DNA from: Anaerococcus jeddahensis
GTDB taxonomy: Bacteria > Bacillota > Clostridia > Tissierellales > Peptoniphilaceae
Assembly: GCF_001182725.1 (NCBI RefSeq)
Contig: NZ_CWHU01000005.1
Span: 62,001-126,000, forward strand
Length of the DNA stretch: 64,000 nucleotides
Direction of reading: 5' to 3'
The notes beneath the pieces are model-generated. The model saw nothing but the letters and a program-made list of their open reading frames with translations, searched no databases and was not told where the DNA came from. Position 1 is the first letter of the stretch, and each line of letters starts with the position of its first letter. Of the stretch, positions 45,301 through 53,681 are shown in pieces. Made by a program: the position numbers and the translations under genes.

Positions 45301-46710
45301 ATGGATAATATTATAAAATTAAATTCTAAGCTGAGCGACTTTTTGTGGGGTTATCCTATGATAGTCGTTTTGCTTTTTGGAGGTCTTGTTTTAGTTTATA
45401 GGTCAGATTTTTGGGTTTTTAAGAATTTTTCCTATATTTTCAAAAATACTTTTGGTAGACTTGTTAAGGATTCAAAATCTGATGAAAATTCAATTTCTCC
45501 TTTTGAGGCAGTTTCGACTGCTCTTGCTGGAACTATTGGGGCTGGAAATATTGTTGGAGTTGCAACTGCAATTGACTTTGGTGGACCCGGTGCAATTTTT
45601 TGGATGTGGATAGCAAGTTTTGTTTGTATGACTACAAAAATGGTTGAAGTTAGTATGGCAGTTGCAAGTAGGGTTTCAGATGATGATGGAAAATATATTG
45701 GTGGGCCCATGTATTATATTGAAAAGGGAGCAGGCTCAAAAATTTTGGCAAAAATATTTTCATTTTTTGCCTTTATAGCAATTATTGGAACAGGAGCCTT
45801 GGTTCAATCAAATTCAATTTCTGAATCTTTAAATGCTATGACAGGTTTAAATCTACACCTTGGTGGAATTTTAATTGTAATTTTCATGCTTTTGGTTGTT
45901 GTTGGTGGAATTAAAAGAATTGGTGCTTTTGCAGCAAAAATTGTTCCAATCATGTCAGTTTTTTATATTATTGGCTGCATTTTAATTCTTATTTTCCAAA
46001 TTGAAAATTTGATTCCTGCTTTAAAAGAAATTATTATTTGTGCCTTTAATCCAAAATCTTTTGCAAGTGGAGCGGCAGGTTCTGGAATTTTAATTTCAAT
46101 TAGGTGGGGGCTTGCTAGGGGAATTTTTTCAAACGAAGCTGGTCTTGGAACAGCTCCCATGGCTCATGCAACAAGTCACACCGACCATCCTATAAGACAG
46201 GGAATGTGGGGAGCGATTGAAGTTTTTGTATCTTCTATGATTATTTGTACCATGACTGCCCTTGTAATTATTACAAGTGGAGTTTATAAAATTGAAAAAT
46301 TTGAAGGAGCAGCTTTAACTGCAGCATCTTTTTCAAAATCACTTTTTTTGGGAAAATATATAGTTTCTTTAGCCCTTGTTTTATTTGCCTTTACAACGGC
46401 AGTTTCTTGGTGCTATTATGGGCAAAGATGTGTAAAATATTTGACAGGATCCACTAAGCTTTCAAATATTTTCAAATATATTTATATAATTTTTTGCTAT
46501 GTAGGATCAATTGGAGGCTTAAAATTTGCATGGACTATTGCAGATACAGCCAATGCTTTTATGGTTATTCCAAATATCCTTGCACTTATTATGATGAGTA
46601 AAACCTTTAAGAAAATTTTGGATGATTTCGATAAGTACAAAGATTCAGAAAAAAGTGGAAATTATTCTTGGACCTATGATAATAAGTGGGAAAAATATTT
46701 TGAAAAATAA
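45301..46710 (+). CDS. Sodium:alanine/glycine symporter (AGCS family)
   Basis: The 469-aa protein has about eleven helices and AGCS signatures FEAVSTALAGTIGAGNIVGVATAI, GGPGAIFWMWIASF, KYIGGPMYYIEKGAG and ARGIFSNEAGLGTAPMAHATSHTDHP. It imports alanine or glycine with Na+. RBS GAAAGAAGG lies ahead of the ATG. A strong terminator follows. Which amino acid it prefers cannot be told here. Confidence 0.94.
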   Translation: MDNIIKLNSKLSDFLWGYPMIVVLLFGGLVLVYRSDFWVFKNFSYIFKNTFGRLVKDSKSDENSISPFEAVSTALAGTIGAGNIVGVATAIDFGGPGAIFWMWIASFVCMTTKMVEVSMAVASRVSDDDGKYIGGPMYYIEKGAGSKILAKIFSFFAFIAIIGTGALVQSNSISESLNAMTGLNLHLGGILIVIFMLLVVVGGIKRIGAFAAKIVPIMSVFYIIGCILILIFQIENLIPALKEIIICAFNPKSFASGAAGSGILISIRWGLARGIFSNEAGLGTAPMAHATSHTDHPIRQGMWGAIEVFVSSMIICTMTALVIITSGVYKIEKFEGAALTAASFSKSLFLGKYIVSLALVLFAFTTAVSWCYYGQRCVKYLTGSTKLSNIFKYIYIIFCYVGSIGGLKFAWTIADTANAFMVIPNILALIMMSKTFKKILDDFDKYKDSEKSGNYSWTYDNKWEKYFEK

Positions 46711-46727
46711 TTTTGAGATGAAAAAAA

Positions 46728-46760
46728 AGACTTTTGCAAAACGCAAAAGTCTTTTTTTTT
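46728..46760. terminator. Bidirectional terminator
   Basis: AGACTTTTGC-AAAAC-GCAAAAGTCT stem flanked by A- and T-runs, between convergent genes. Confidence 0.88.
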
Positions 46761-46974
46761 ATTTATTTAATTTTTCAAGCAAGAAATCAGGATCAATTCC
46801 GTGAACCATACAAGCTTCATCTAAAGTTTCATATAAAGATGAAGGACAAGCAATGCATCCCATTCCGATTGAAAGGAAAGTGTTGATTGATTCTGGTTTT
46901 GCTTGAATTATATCGCCGATTAGCATATCATGTGTGATTTCCACTTTTTCTTTTTTTCTATCTTCTAAAGCCAT
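46759..46974 (-). CDS. DUF1858 domain protein
   Basis: The 71-aa protein contains ITHDMLIGDIIQAKPESIN and GMGCIACPSSLYETLDEACMVHGID, the pattern of DUF1858 (hybrid-cluster-protein-associated redox disulfide domain) with a CxxC pair. Its function is not known; the CxxC suggests thiol-disulfide exchange or metal binding. AAGGAGGG precedes the ATG on the minus strand. Confidence 0.9.
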   Translation of the reverse strand: MALEDRKKEKVEITHDMLIGDIIQAKPESINTFLSIGMGCIACPSSLYETLDEACMVHGIDPDFLLEKLNK

Positions 46975-47070
46975 AAAACCCTCCTTATGTCTAAATTTTA
47001 TTTTACTATAAGTAAGATAAAAATCAAAGTAAAAGACTAGGAATTGGGGTACAATTATTTTGGTGATAAA

Positions 47071-47403
47071 ATGAATGAAAAAAATTATGAAAAAATTATA
47101 AATTTAAGAAAAAAGTTGGAAGAACTTGATAAAAATTTGGAAAAAATCAAAAATAAAAATTCATTTTTCAAATTTTTCACAAGATCTCTTCTCTTATCTT
47201 TTATATTTTTATTTATAGGATCTGTATTTAAAATTCAAAATTCGACAAAAATTTTAATTTTTGTTCTTGTTTTCATCCTTTCAAATTTGATTCAAATAAT
47301 ATTTATTTCAAAAAATCAAAAGAAAGAGATAGAAAAAATAAAAAAAGAACAAATTAAAATCCAAGCCCAAATTTTTGCCTTTGTAAAAGAGGATGAAAAT
47401 TGA
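47071..47403 (+). CDS. Coiled-coil membrane protein, function unknown
   Basis: The 110-aa protein has a charged N-terminal coiled coil (residues 5-30), two membrane helices (about 39-57 and 60-80) and a second charged coil at the C-terminus, so both ends likely face the cytoplasm. A TTG at 47044 would extend it, but TACAAT at 47050-47055 looks like a -10 element, and GGTGAT precedes ATG 47071. It is followed by the htpG promoter, which begins inside its last codons. I do not recognise a family. Confidence 0.65.
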   Translation: MNEKNYEKIINLRKKLEELDKNLEKIKNKNSFFKFFTRSLLLSFIFLFIGSVFKIQNSTKILIFVLVFILSNLIQIIFISKNQKKEIEKIKKEQIKIQAQIFAFVKEDEN

Positions 47404-47427
47404 AAAAAACTGAATATTAAGTATAGT
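47400..47427 (+). promoter_or_regulatory. htpG promoter
   Basis: TTGAAA (47400-47405), 16 nt, TATAGT (47422-47427), immediately upstream of the CIRCE-like operator. Confidence 0.65.
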
Positions 47428-47428
47428 A

Positions 47429-47455
47429 TTAGCAGTCGAAGACTTAAAGTGCTAA
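47429..47455 (+). promoter_or_regulatory. CIRCE-like operator (HrcA site) before htpG
   Basis: TTAGCAGTC-N9-AAGTGCTAA against the consensus TTAGCACTC-N9-GAGTGCTAA: 16 of 18 arm positions match and the spacer is exactly 9 nt. It starts 1 nt after the -10 element and its end overlaps the ribosome binding site AAGGAGG, so HrcA binding would block transcription. HrcA itself is not in the window. Confidence 0.85.
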
Positions 47456-47464
47456 GGAGGATTT

Positions 47465-48871
47465 ATGAAAAAAGAATTTAAAGCAGAAGCCAAAAAAGTT
47501 ATGGATTTGATGATAAATTCAATCTATACAAATAAGGATATTTTTCTAAGAGAATTAATATCTAACGGCTCAGATGCTATAGATAAATTATATTATAAAG
47601 ATTTAAAATCAGATAAAAACGTGGACAAAAACGATTATTATATCGAAATTCTTCCAAATAAAGAAAAAAGAACTTTAACCATAAGGGATACCGGAATTGG
47701 AATGGATGAAAAAGATTTGGAAGAAAATCTTGGAACAATTGCAAAATCTGGTACTGAAATTTTTAAAAAAGAAATTAAAAATGAAGATTTAAATAATCTA
47801 ATTGGACAATTTGGAGTTGGATTTTACTCAGCCTTTATGGTAAGCAAAAAAATTCTTGTAAATACAAAAAAAGATGACCAAGCTTATAAATGGATAAGTG
47901 AAAATGCTGAAAGCTATGAAATTGAAAAATCTGATAAAAAAGAAAATGGAACAGATATTACCTTATTTTTAAAAGAAAATACTGAAGATGTAAACTTCGA
48001 TATTTATCTTGACCAATATAAAATAAAAGAACTTGTAAGAAAATATTCAAATTATATAAGATATCCAATTAAAATGGAAGTTACAAAGTCAAGAAAAACA
48101 GAAGATTCAACCGATGAAGATCCAAAATATGAAGATTACAGTGAAGTAGAAGTTTTAAATTCTGAAATTCCAATTTGGAAAAAATCTAAAAAAGATTTAA
48201 CAGACGAGGATTATATAAATTTCTACAAGGACCAAGGATATGGATTTGATGATCCTTTATCATGGATTCATTTAAATATTGAAGGAACTGTCGAATTTAA
48301 GGCAATAATTTATATTCCAAGAAAAGCACCTTTTGATTTTTATTCAAAAGATTACCAAAAGGGCCTACAACTTTATTCATCAGGAGTAAAAATAAAAGAT
48401 AGGCATGAAGATTTACTTGAAGATGAATTTTCTTTTGCCAAGGGAGTTGTTGAAAGTGACGATATTTCCCTAAACATTTCAAGAGAAACTCTCCAAGAAA
48501 CCAGAGAGTTAAGATTTATTGCTAAACAAATAAACAATAAAATCAGATCTCACTTAATGGATTTGATGAAAAATGATAGGGAAAAATACCAAATATTTTT
48601 CAAAGAATTTGGAAATAATTTGAAAGTTTCTATCTATGAATCTTTTGGCGCAAAAAAAGATAGGCTAGAAGATTTACTATTATTTAACTCCTACAGAAAA
48701 GATAAGATGATTTCATTAAATGAATACAAGAAAGATATGAAATCAACAGATGAAAATATCCTCTATACAGTTGGAGAAAATCTTGAAAAAATCAAAAATT
48801 CTCCAGCCTTAAAATCAGTTGATAAGGACAGGGATGTTCTTTTACTTGATGAAAAGTTGGATGAATTTTAA
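47465..48871 (+). CDS. htpG: HtpG (Hsp90) N-terminal and middle domains, ending at an in-frame stop
   Basis: The 468-aa ORF has the ATP-binding N domain (LISNGSDAIDKLYY, DTGIGMDEKDLEENLGTIAKSGT, GQFGVGFYSAFMV) and the middle domain (YIPRKAPFDFY, KDRHEDLLEDEF, SLNISRETLQETRELRFI). It ends ...LDEKLDEF followed by TAA TAA, where a full HtpG would continue into the dimerisation domain. That domain is encoded from 48877 in another frame. Together the two pieces make 611 aa, the normal size. AAGGAGG precedes the ATG. Confidence 0.9.
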   Translation: MKKEFKAEAKKVMDLMINSIYTNKDIFLRELISNGSDAIDKLYYKDLKSDKNVDKNDYYIEILPNKEKRTLTIRDTGIGMDEKDLEENLGTIAKSGTEIFKKEIKNEDLNNLIGQFGVGFYSAFMVSKKILVNTKKDDQAYKWISENAESYEIEKSDKKENGTDITLFLKENTEDVNFDIYLDQYKIKELVRKYSNYIRYPIKMEVTKSRKTEDSTDEDPKYEDYSEVEVLNSEIPIWKKSKKDLTDEDYINFYKDQGYGFDDPLSWIHLNIEGTVEFKAIIYIPRKAPFDFYSKDYQKGLQLYSSGVKIKDRHEDLLEDEFSFAKGVVESDDISLNISRETLQETRELRFIAKQINNKIRSHLMDLMKNDREKYQIFFKEFGNNLKVSIYESFGAKKDRLEDLLLFNSYRKDKMISLNEYKKDMKSTDENILYTVGENLEKIKNSPALKSVDKDRDVLLLDEKLDEF

Positions 48872-48876
48872 TAAAA

Positions 48877-49308
48877 ATGCTACATTCTTACAAAGAAATT
48901 CCTTTTAAATCAATAAATCAAGTTGATGAAAGCGAAGATGATAAGGAAGAAAACAAAGACTTGGTTGAAAAAATCAAGGAAATTTTACCGGAAGAAGTAG
49001 TGAATGTAAAAATTTCAGAAAATTTATCAGAAGATGTAATTTCAATGATAAAACAAAGGGGAGATGTTTCAATCGAGATGGAAAAAACTTTAAAATCTCA
49101 AGTAAACGCTCCAGATATTAAGGCTCAAAAAGTTTTGGAAATAAACAAAAATTCCAAGGCCTATGAGCTTCTAGAAAAAGACTTGAAAGAAAATTCTGAT
49201 GAATTTAAAATGATAGTAAATATTTTATTTGACCAAGCAAAACTTATAGAAGGACTTGAAATTGATAATCCTCTTGAGTATGCAAAAAACATTTGGAAAT
49301 TAATTTAG
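48877..49308 (+). CDS. htpG: HtpG C-terminal dimerisation domain as a separate ORF
   Basis: The 143-aa ORF starts MLHSYKEIPFKSINQVDESED and ends LVNPLEYAKNIWKLI-like (IDNPLEYAKNIWKLI), matching the Hsp90 C-terminal domain. Its ATG lies 5 nt after the TAA of the first part, in a different frame; taking out the 8 nt TAATAAAA (48869-48876) would give a continuous DEF-MLHSYK. Translation could restart here by coupling, although the ribosome binding site (GGATGA) is weak and distant. It may be a split gene, a recent frameshift or a sequencing error. Confidence 0.85.
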   Translation: MLHSYKEIPFKSINQVDESEDDKEENKDLVEKIKEILPEEVVNVKISENLSEDVISMIKQRGDVSIEMEKTLKSQVNAPDIKAQKVLEINKNSKAYELLEKDLKENSDEFKMIVNILFDQAKLIEGLEIDNPLEYAKNIWKLI

Positions 49309-49316
49309 GAGAAAAA

Positions 49317-50702
49317 ATGACAGAGTACAAGAGAAAAAATGTCTGGGAAAATTTATCACAAGACCAAGAAAAAGAATTAGAAAGTCTTTCAAAAGATTAT
49401 ATGGATTTTTTAGACAAGGGAAAAACCGAAAGACTTGCTGCAAAAGAAATTGTAAATTTAGCAAAAAAGGAAGGTTATGTTTATCTTGAAGAAAAAATTA
49501 AGGCTGGAAAAATAAGTTCAGGCGATAAAATTTATGCAGTAAATAAAAATAAAGCTGTAGCCATGTTTCATATAGGAAGCGAAGATTTATCAAATGGACT
49601 TGCTATAGTTGGAGGTCATATAGATTCACCAAGACTTGATTTAAAACCAGTTCCACTCACAGAAGAAAACGGCCTTGCTTATTTAAAAACTCATTATTAT
49701 GGGGGAGTAAAAAAATATAATTGGACAAATATGCCCCTTGCCCTTCACGGAGTAGTTTTTACAAAAAATGGAGAAAAAGTAGATATTTCAATTGGAGATA
49801 AAGATGATGAGCCAGTTTTTTTCATCTCAGAGCTTTTAATTCACCTTTCAAAAAAATTAATGACAAAGCCTGCTGAAGAAGTTGTAACAGGTGAACAATT
49901 ATCAATAATTGTAGGAAATAGACCACTTTTGGATGAAAAAGAAAATCCAGTAAAGAAAAATATTTTAAAAATTTTAAATGAAAAATATAAAATTGAAGAA
50001 GAAGATTTTATAACAGCAGAACTTGAAGTAGTTCCTGCAGGAAAATCTAGGGAAGTTGGATTTGATAAGTCAATGATAGCCTCCCACGGCCATGACGATA
50101 GGGTTTGCTCCTACGCAGCTTTGAGGGCGCTTCTCGATATAAAAGAAACAAAGAAAACTTTGGTGGGACTTTTTGTTGACAAGGAAGAAATTGGTTCAGT
50201 TGGAGCAACAGGAATGACTTCACAATTTTTCGAAAACTCACTTTTAGAAATTATGAATTTAAAAGAAGATTTTGATTTAATTAAATTTAAAAGAGCATTG
50301 AGAAATTCTAAAGTTTTATCAGCTGACGTAACCTTGGCAGAAGATCCAAACTTTAAAGATGCAACAGAAAGCCAAAACTCAGCTCAAATTTCTCACGGAG
50401 TTGCCCTTACAAAATACACAGGTTCCGGCGGAAAAGGCGGCTCAAACGATGCAGATGCAGAATATTTATCTAAAGTTAGACTTGCTTTTGATAAGGATGG
50501 AGTAATTTTTCAAACAGGAGAGCTAGGAAAAGTTGACCAAGGTGGTGGAGGAACAATCGCCTATATTCTTGCAGAATATGGAATGGATGTAGTTGATTGT
50601 GGAACACCAGTAATTTCCATGCACGCTCCAATAGAATTGATTTCAAAAGCAGATTTCTATTCAACATTTACAGCTTATAGGGCATTTTATAAAAATATTT
50701 GA
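49317..50702 (+). CDS. M18 family aminopeptidase 1 (LAP4-like)
   Basis: The 461-aa protein has VGGHIDSPRLDLKPVPL, the central SHGHDDRVCSYAALRAL, VDKEEIGSVGATGMTSQF and a late CGTPVISMHAPIELISKAD. These fit the larger bacterial M18 branch, a cytoplasmic dinuclear-metal aminopeptidase. TAGGAG lies 6 nt ahead of the ATG at 49317, overlapping the stop of the htpG C-terminal ORF. It may be co-transcribed with htpG and so be under heat-shock control. Confidence 0.93.
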   Translation: MTEYKRKNVWENLSQDQEKELESLSKDYMDFLDKGKTERLAAKEIVNLAKKEGYVYLEEKIKAGKISSGDKIYAVNKNKAVAMFHIGSEDLSNGLAIVGGHIDSPRLDLKPVPLTEENGLAYLKTHYYGGVKKYNWTNMPLALHGVVFTKNGEKVDISIGDKDDEPVFFISELLIHLSKKLMTKPAEEVVTGEQLSIIVGNRPLLDEKENPVKKNILKILNEKYKIEEEDFITAELEVVPAGKSREVGFDKSMIASHGHDDRVCSYAALRALLDIKETKKTLVGLFVDKEEIGSVGATGMTSQFFENSLLEIMNLKEDFDLIKFKRALRNSKVLSADVTLAEDPNFKDATESQNSAQISHGVALTKYTGSGGKGGSNDADAEYLSKVRLAFDKDGVIFQTGELGKVDQGGGGTIAYILAEYGMDVVDCGTPVISMHAPIELISKADFYSTFTAYRAFYKNI

Positions 50703-50738
50703 CAAGAATTTTAATCTAGCGTATAATATTATGCTTAT

Positions 50739-50767
50739 TTGACTTATCCACAATTTCATAGTATAAT
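50739..50767 (+). promoter_or_regulatory. veg promoter
   Basis: TTGACT, 17 nt, TATAAT, 27 nt before the veg start. A strong promoter fits veg in other Firmicutes. Confidence 0.85.
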
Positions 50768-50794
50768 AATTACAAATGCATGGAAGGTGGATAT

Positions 50795-51034
50795 ATGGAA
50801 TTTAAATCAGTTAATGAAATAAGGTCAGAAGTTAAAAAGAACGTAGGAAAAGAAGTTACTTTAAAAGCTGATAAGGGCAGAAAAAGAATTGTTACCAAAA
50901 GCGGTGTAATTTTAGACGCTTTCCCAAGTGTATTTACAATAAAAGTAAATAATGATTTTGATGCAGAAAGAACTGTATCATACAGCTACTCAGATGTTTT
51001 AACATCTACAGTTAGATTACAAATAAAAAATTAA
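50795..51034 (+). CDS. veg: Veg family protein
   Basis: The 79-aa protein has the Veg pattern VKKNVGKEVTLKADKGRKR, TKSGVILDAFPSVFTIKV and TVSYSYSDVLTSTVRL. It is a small SH3-like cytoplasmic protein; in Bacillus it affects biofilm genes through SinR, but its primary function is open. GGAAGGTGG precedes the ATG at 50795; the open frame from 50780 is not needed. A bidirectional terminator follows. Confidence 0.93.
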   Translation: MEFKSVNEIRSEVKKNVGKEVTLKADKGRKRIVTKSGVILDAFPSVFTIKVNNDFDAERTVSYSYSDVLTSTVRLQIKN

Positions 51035-51048
51035 TTATAGATTAATTC

Positions 51049-51086
51049 AAAAAATCATCCTAATATTTTGAGGATGATTTTTTGAT
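51049..51086 (+). terminator. Terminator after veg
   Basis: AAATCATCCT / AGGATGATTT stem, 9-nt loop, T-run. Confidence 0.88.
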
Positions 51087-51130
51087 TTATTTTTAAAATT
51101 TGATTATTTTTATTTTTAAAAAATTTAAAC

Positions 51131-51163
51131 AAAAAGAGAGCAAGGTTTCTTGCTCTCTTTTTA
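51131..51163 (-). terminator. Terminator of the small lipoprotein gene (bidirectional)
   Basis: AGAGAGCAAG-GTTT-CTTGCTCTCT stem with T-runs on both sides. Confidence 0.85.
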
Positions 51164-51178
51164 TTTTCAAATTTAAAA

Positions 51179-51397
51179 TTATTTGTTTGATCCAGCGTCT
51201 GAAGCAGGTGTGCTTTCTGCGTTTGAATCTGTTGCACTAGCGTTTGAATCTGTTGTACTAGCGTTTGAATCAGATTTTTCTGTTGTAGTTGTTGAAGCAG
51301 GTGTGCTTTCTGCGTTTGATTTTGTGTCAGCTTTTTTTCCACATCCTACTAAAGCAACTGTTAATGCTAATACTGGTAATACTTTTTTAATTTTCAT
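51179..51397 (-). CDS. Small lipoprotein with Ser/Thr/Ala/Asn repeat tail
   Basis: The 72-aa precursor starts MKIKKVLPVLALTVALVGCG, a classic lipoprotein signal with lipobox LVGC (Cys19). The mature part of about 53 residues is low complexity: NAESTPAS appears twice and SDSNAS / TDSNAS / TDSNAES repeats follow, coded by DNA repeats around GCGTTTGAATCTGTTG. Codon-level repeats suggest length variation by slippage. It has its own promoter region with a dyad, and a terminator. Function unknown; a cell-surface spacer or decoy is a guess. Confidence 0.85.
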   Translation of the reverse strand: MKIKKVLPVLALTVALVGCGKKADTKSNAESTPASTTTTEKSDSNASTTDSNASATDSNAESTPASDAGSNK

Positions 51398-51422
51398 TGT
51401 TTAATCCCCCTGTTTAAAAAAA

Positions 51423-51454
51423 TATACTTACTATCATTCCCGATAGTAAGTATA
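51423..51454 (-). promoter_or_regulatory. Perfect 13-bp dyad at the lipoprotein promoter
   Basis: TATACTTACTATC (51423-51435) and GATAGTAAGTATA (51442-51454) are separated by 6 nt and lie 26-57 nt upstream of the lipoprotein ATG. The right half overlaps likely -10 sequences (TATACT on the minus strand). It is either an operator or a 5' leader hairpin. Confidence 0.6.
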
Positions 51455-51535
51455 ATATACCGGATTTGAAGAAAAATTCAAATATTTATGTGAAAAATAT
51501 TTTTCATTCATAACATATAATTAGAAATTTATTAA

Positions 51536-52876
51536 TTAAATTTCTATATTAACCCAATCGCCTTTTCTAAATCTTAACCATAAACCTATAAATCTAGATA
51601 TTTGGTCAGCCATAATTCCCATCCAAATTCCTTGAATTCCTAAATGTAGGATATTTACAAAAAATATGGTCGCTGCAGATCTTATAAATGTAATTGAAAT
51701 TAAACTTACAGCAAGTGTATATTTTACATCTCCTGCAGCTCTTAGGGCTCCACCAAATATAATTTGAGATATTTGGAAAATTACTATAAAAATCAAATAA
51801 AAAGTTATGATTGATCCCATAGCAATTATATTCTCGTCGTCGAAAAACATTCTGAAAATATTTTTTCTAAATAAGACTAGAATTACTGACAATATTATTG
51901 AAATACTTAGGCCGATTTCTTGGCAAGTTTTTCCATATTTTATTGCCTCTTCTTTTTTTCTTGCTCCAAGGGCATTTCCTGTAAGGGCGACTGCTGCAAC
52001 TTGCATTCCGTCTCCAAAGGAAAATGTAATTGAAAGCAAATTCATGCCGACATTGTGGGCTGCAAATTGGTCTGTACCAAGTTTTGCTGCTGTAATTGCT
52101 GTTACCAAAAATCCTATTCTTGCTGCTATATTTTCAACAAAAATATTTGATCCAAGTCCCAAAATTTCTTTGAAAATGAAATTTGAAAAATGTAGCTTAT
52201 ATTTTTTGATAAGTCTAAAGGACATGTATGATGATTTTCTAAATAGGGAAGAAAAACTCATTATAGCTGCAACAAAAGCTCCCAAAACTGTGGCAATAGC
52301 TGCTCCTGTTACTCCTAATTTTGGAAAACCAAAATTACCATTAATCAACAAATAATTGAAAAATATATTTATAATTGATGAAACTAGGTTGGTTGTAAAG
52401 GCTATTTGAGTGTTACCACTTCCTCTTTGGCCGGCGTTTATGGTCATTGAGATTACATTGAAAATCATTCCTGCCATAATAATTTTGAAATATGAAACTC
52501 CCAAATCGTGAGTGTCAGGGCTTGAGCCTGATAGTCTCATAATTAGTGGGGTAAATATTATAAAAATTGCAGAAATTACTATACACAAAGACACAGAAAC
52601 AATCATGGCTGTAACCATGGTTTGGTTTGCCATTTTTTTGTCTTCTTCACCTTTTCTTCTTGCAACTAGTGCAGAAACGGAAACTGCAATTGCAATAAAG
52701 ATTGAAAGGGCGATAAATTTTGGCTGTGTAGTAAGTCCGATTGCAGCTACAGCTGATGAACCGATTGATGAAACCATGAAGGTATCAATCAAACCTGCCA
52801 AGGAAATAAAAAATGATTCCAAGACAGATGGCCAAGCTATTTGTAGGGCCCTTTTCCGATATTTATTTTTTATCAA
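51536..52876 (-). CDS. MATE family efflux transporter
   Basis: The 446-aa protein has twelve helices. Family motifs include SVLESFFISLAGLIDTFMVSSIGSSAVAAIGL in helix 1-2 and GANFVG-like repeats such as GDGMQVAAVALTGNALGARK in the second half, as in NorM/DinF-type drug or metabolite exporters driven by Na+ or H+. The start is TTG with AAGGTGG 6 nt upstream on the minus strand. It lies 16 nt after the kinase gene on the same strand, so they form an operon; coupling to a pyridoxal-type kinase is not explained. Confidence 0.9.
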   Translation of the reverse strand: MIKNKYRKRALQIAWPSVLESFFISLAGLIDTFMVSSIGSSAVAAIGLTTQPKFIALSIFIAIAVSVSALVARRKGEEDKKMANQTMVTAMIVSVSLCIVISAIFIIFTPLIMRLSGSSPDTHDLGVSYFKIIMAGMIFNVISMTINAGQRGSGNTQIAFTTNLVSSIINIFFNYLLINGNFGFPKLGVTGAAIATVLGAFVAAIMSFSSLFRKSSYMSFRLIKKYKLHFSNFIFKEILGLGSNIFVENIAARIGFLVTAITAAKLGTDQFAAHNVGMNLLSITFSFGDGMQVAAVALTGNALGARKKEEAIKYGKTCQEIGLSISIILSVILVLFRKNIFRMFFDDENIIAMGSIITFYLIFIVIFQISQIIFGGALRAAGDVKYTLAVSLISITFIRSAATIFFVNILHLGIQGIWMGIMADQISRFIGLWLRFRKGDWVNIEI

Positions 52877-52892
52877 AAAACCACCTTACTTT

Positions 52893-53681
52893 CTATAATT
52901 TTTTTAAAATTTCGTTAATATTAATTTCATTTGCATTATCATCAAGTAATATTTGCATATTGAGAATACTAGCAATCATATCTCTCGTATTTTTAATTGC
53001 AAGTCTAAAGTCTTGATTTTTCAAAAAGTTTGCCAAAAAAATAGAGTCAAATAAGTCACCACTTCCACCAAAATTTTTATCCAAATATTTATATTCTTCA
53101 TCAATAAATGACTTATCCTTTGCCAAAATAAAATACCTATCATTTTCTTTAACGCTTGTTATAATAATTTTTTTGCCAAGATTTTCAAAATAATCTATAA
53201 TTTCGTGAGGTTTTTCATAGCTTTTATCAGTCAAAAACCTTGCTTCAGTAAGGTTTGGAATAATAATATCTGAAAAATTTGTCATATATTTATAAATTTC
53301 TACAATATTTTTATCAAGACCCTTATAAATTTTTCCAGAATCTCCCATAATGGGGTCAAGAACCATAAATATTTTATTTTCTTTTACAAAATCGCAAATT
53401 ATTTTTGCTTGGTCAAAATTTAGGACAAAGCCTACAAAAACCACATCATAAATTCGACCTTGTTTTTTGTAAACTTCCAAGGTATTTTTTAAAAATTTAG
53501 TAGAATCAAAAATTTCTATAGGTTTTAGGGAAAATTTATTTGAAATTAAGGCTGTTGGTAGGAAATCAACATCAAAAGAATAAAAATTCAAAACATCTCT
53601 ACAAAGACTTCCACCAATATTTCCACTTGATAGAAAGTCATTAATTAATAAAATTTTTTTATTTTTTTTGAAAGATTTCAT
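52893..53681 (-). CDS. Pyridoxal kinase-like (PfkB/ribokinase fold)
   Basis: The 262-aa protein has LLINDFLSSGNIGGSLCRDV at the N-terminus, MVLDPIMGDSGKIYKGL and IIPNLTEARFLTDKSY in the centre, and KNFGGSGDLFDSIFLANFL at the C-terminus where the GSGD/GTGD anion hole and catalytic Asp lie. This order resembles PdxK/PdxY and also ThiD (HMP kinase). I favour pyridoxal kinase because of the DPIMGDSGKIY segment, but ThiD-like activity is possible. RBS GGTGG. It precedes a MATE gene by 16 nt. Confidence 0.8.
   Translation of the reverse strand: MKSFKKNKKILLINDFLSSGNIGGSLCRDVLNFYSFDVDFLPTALISNKFSLKPIEIFDSTKFLKNTLEVYKKQGRIYDVVFVGFVLNFDQAKIICDFVKENKIFMVLDPIMGDSGKIYKGLDKNIVEIYKYMTNFSDIIIPNLTEARFLTDKSYEKPHEIIDYFENLGKKIIITSVKENDRYFILAKDKSFIDEEYKYLDKNFGGSGDLFDSIFLANFLKNQDFRLAIKNTRDMIASILNMQILLDDNANEININEILKKL

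Noticed and set aside
51183..51404. Plus-strand ORF with repeated SVALAFE units
   Set aside because: Mirror of the repeat-rich lipoprotein gene on the minus strand; no RBS.
52512..52898. 128-aa plus-strand ORF
   Set aside because: Antisense shadow of the MATE transporter gene without RBS.
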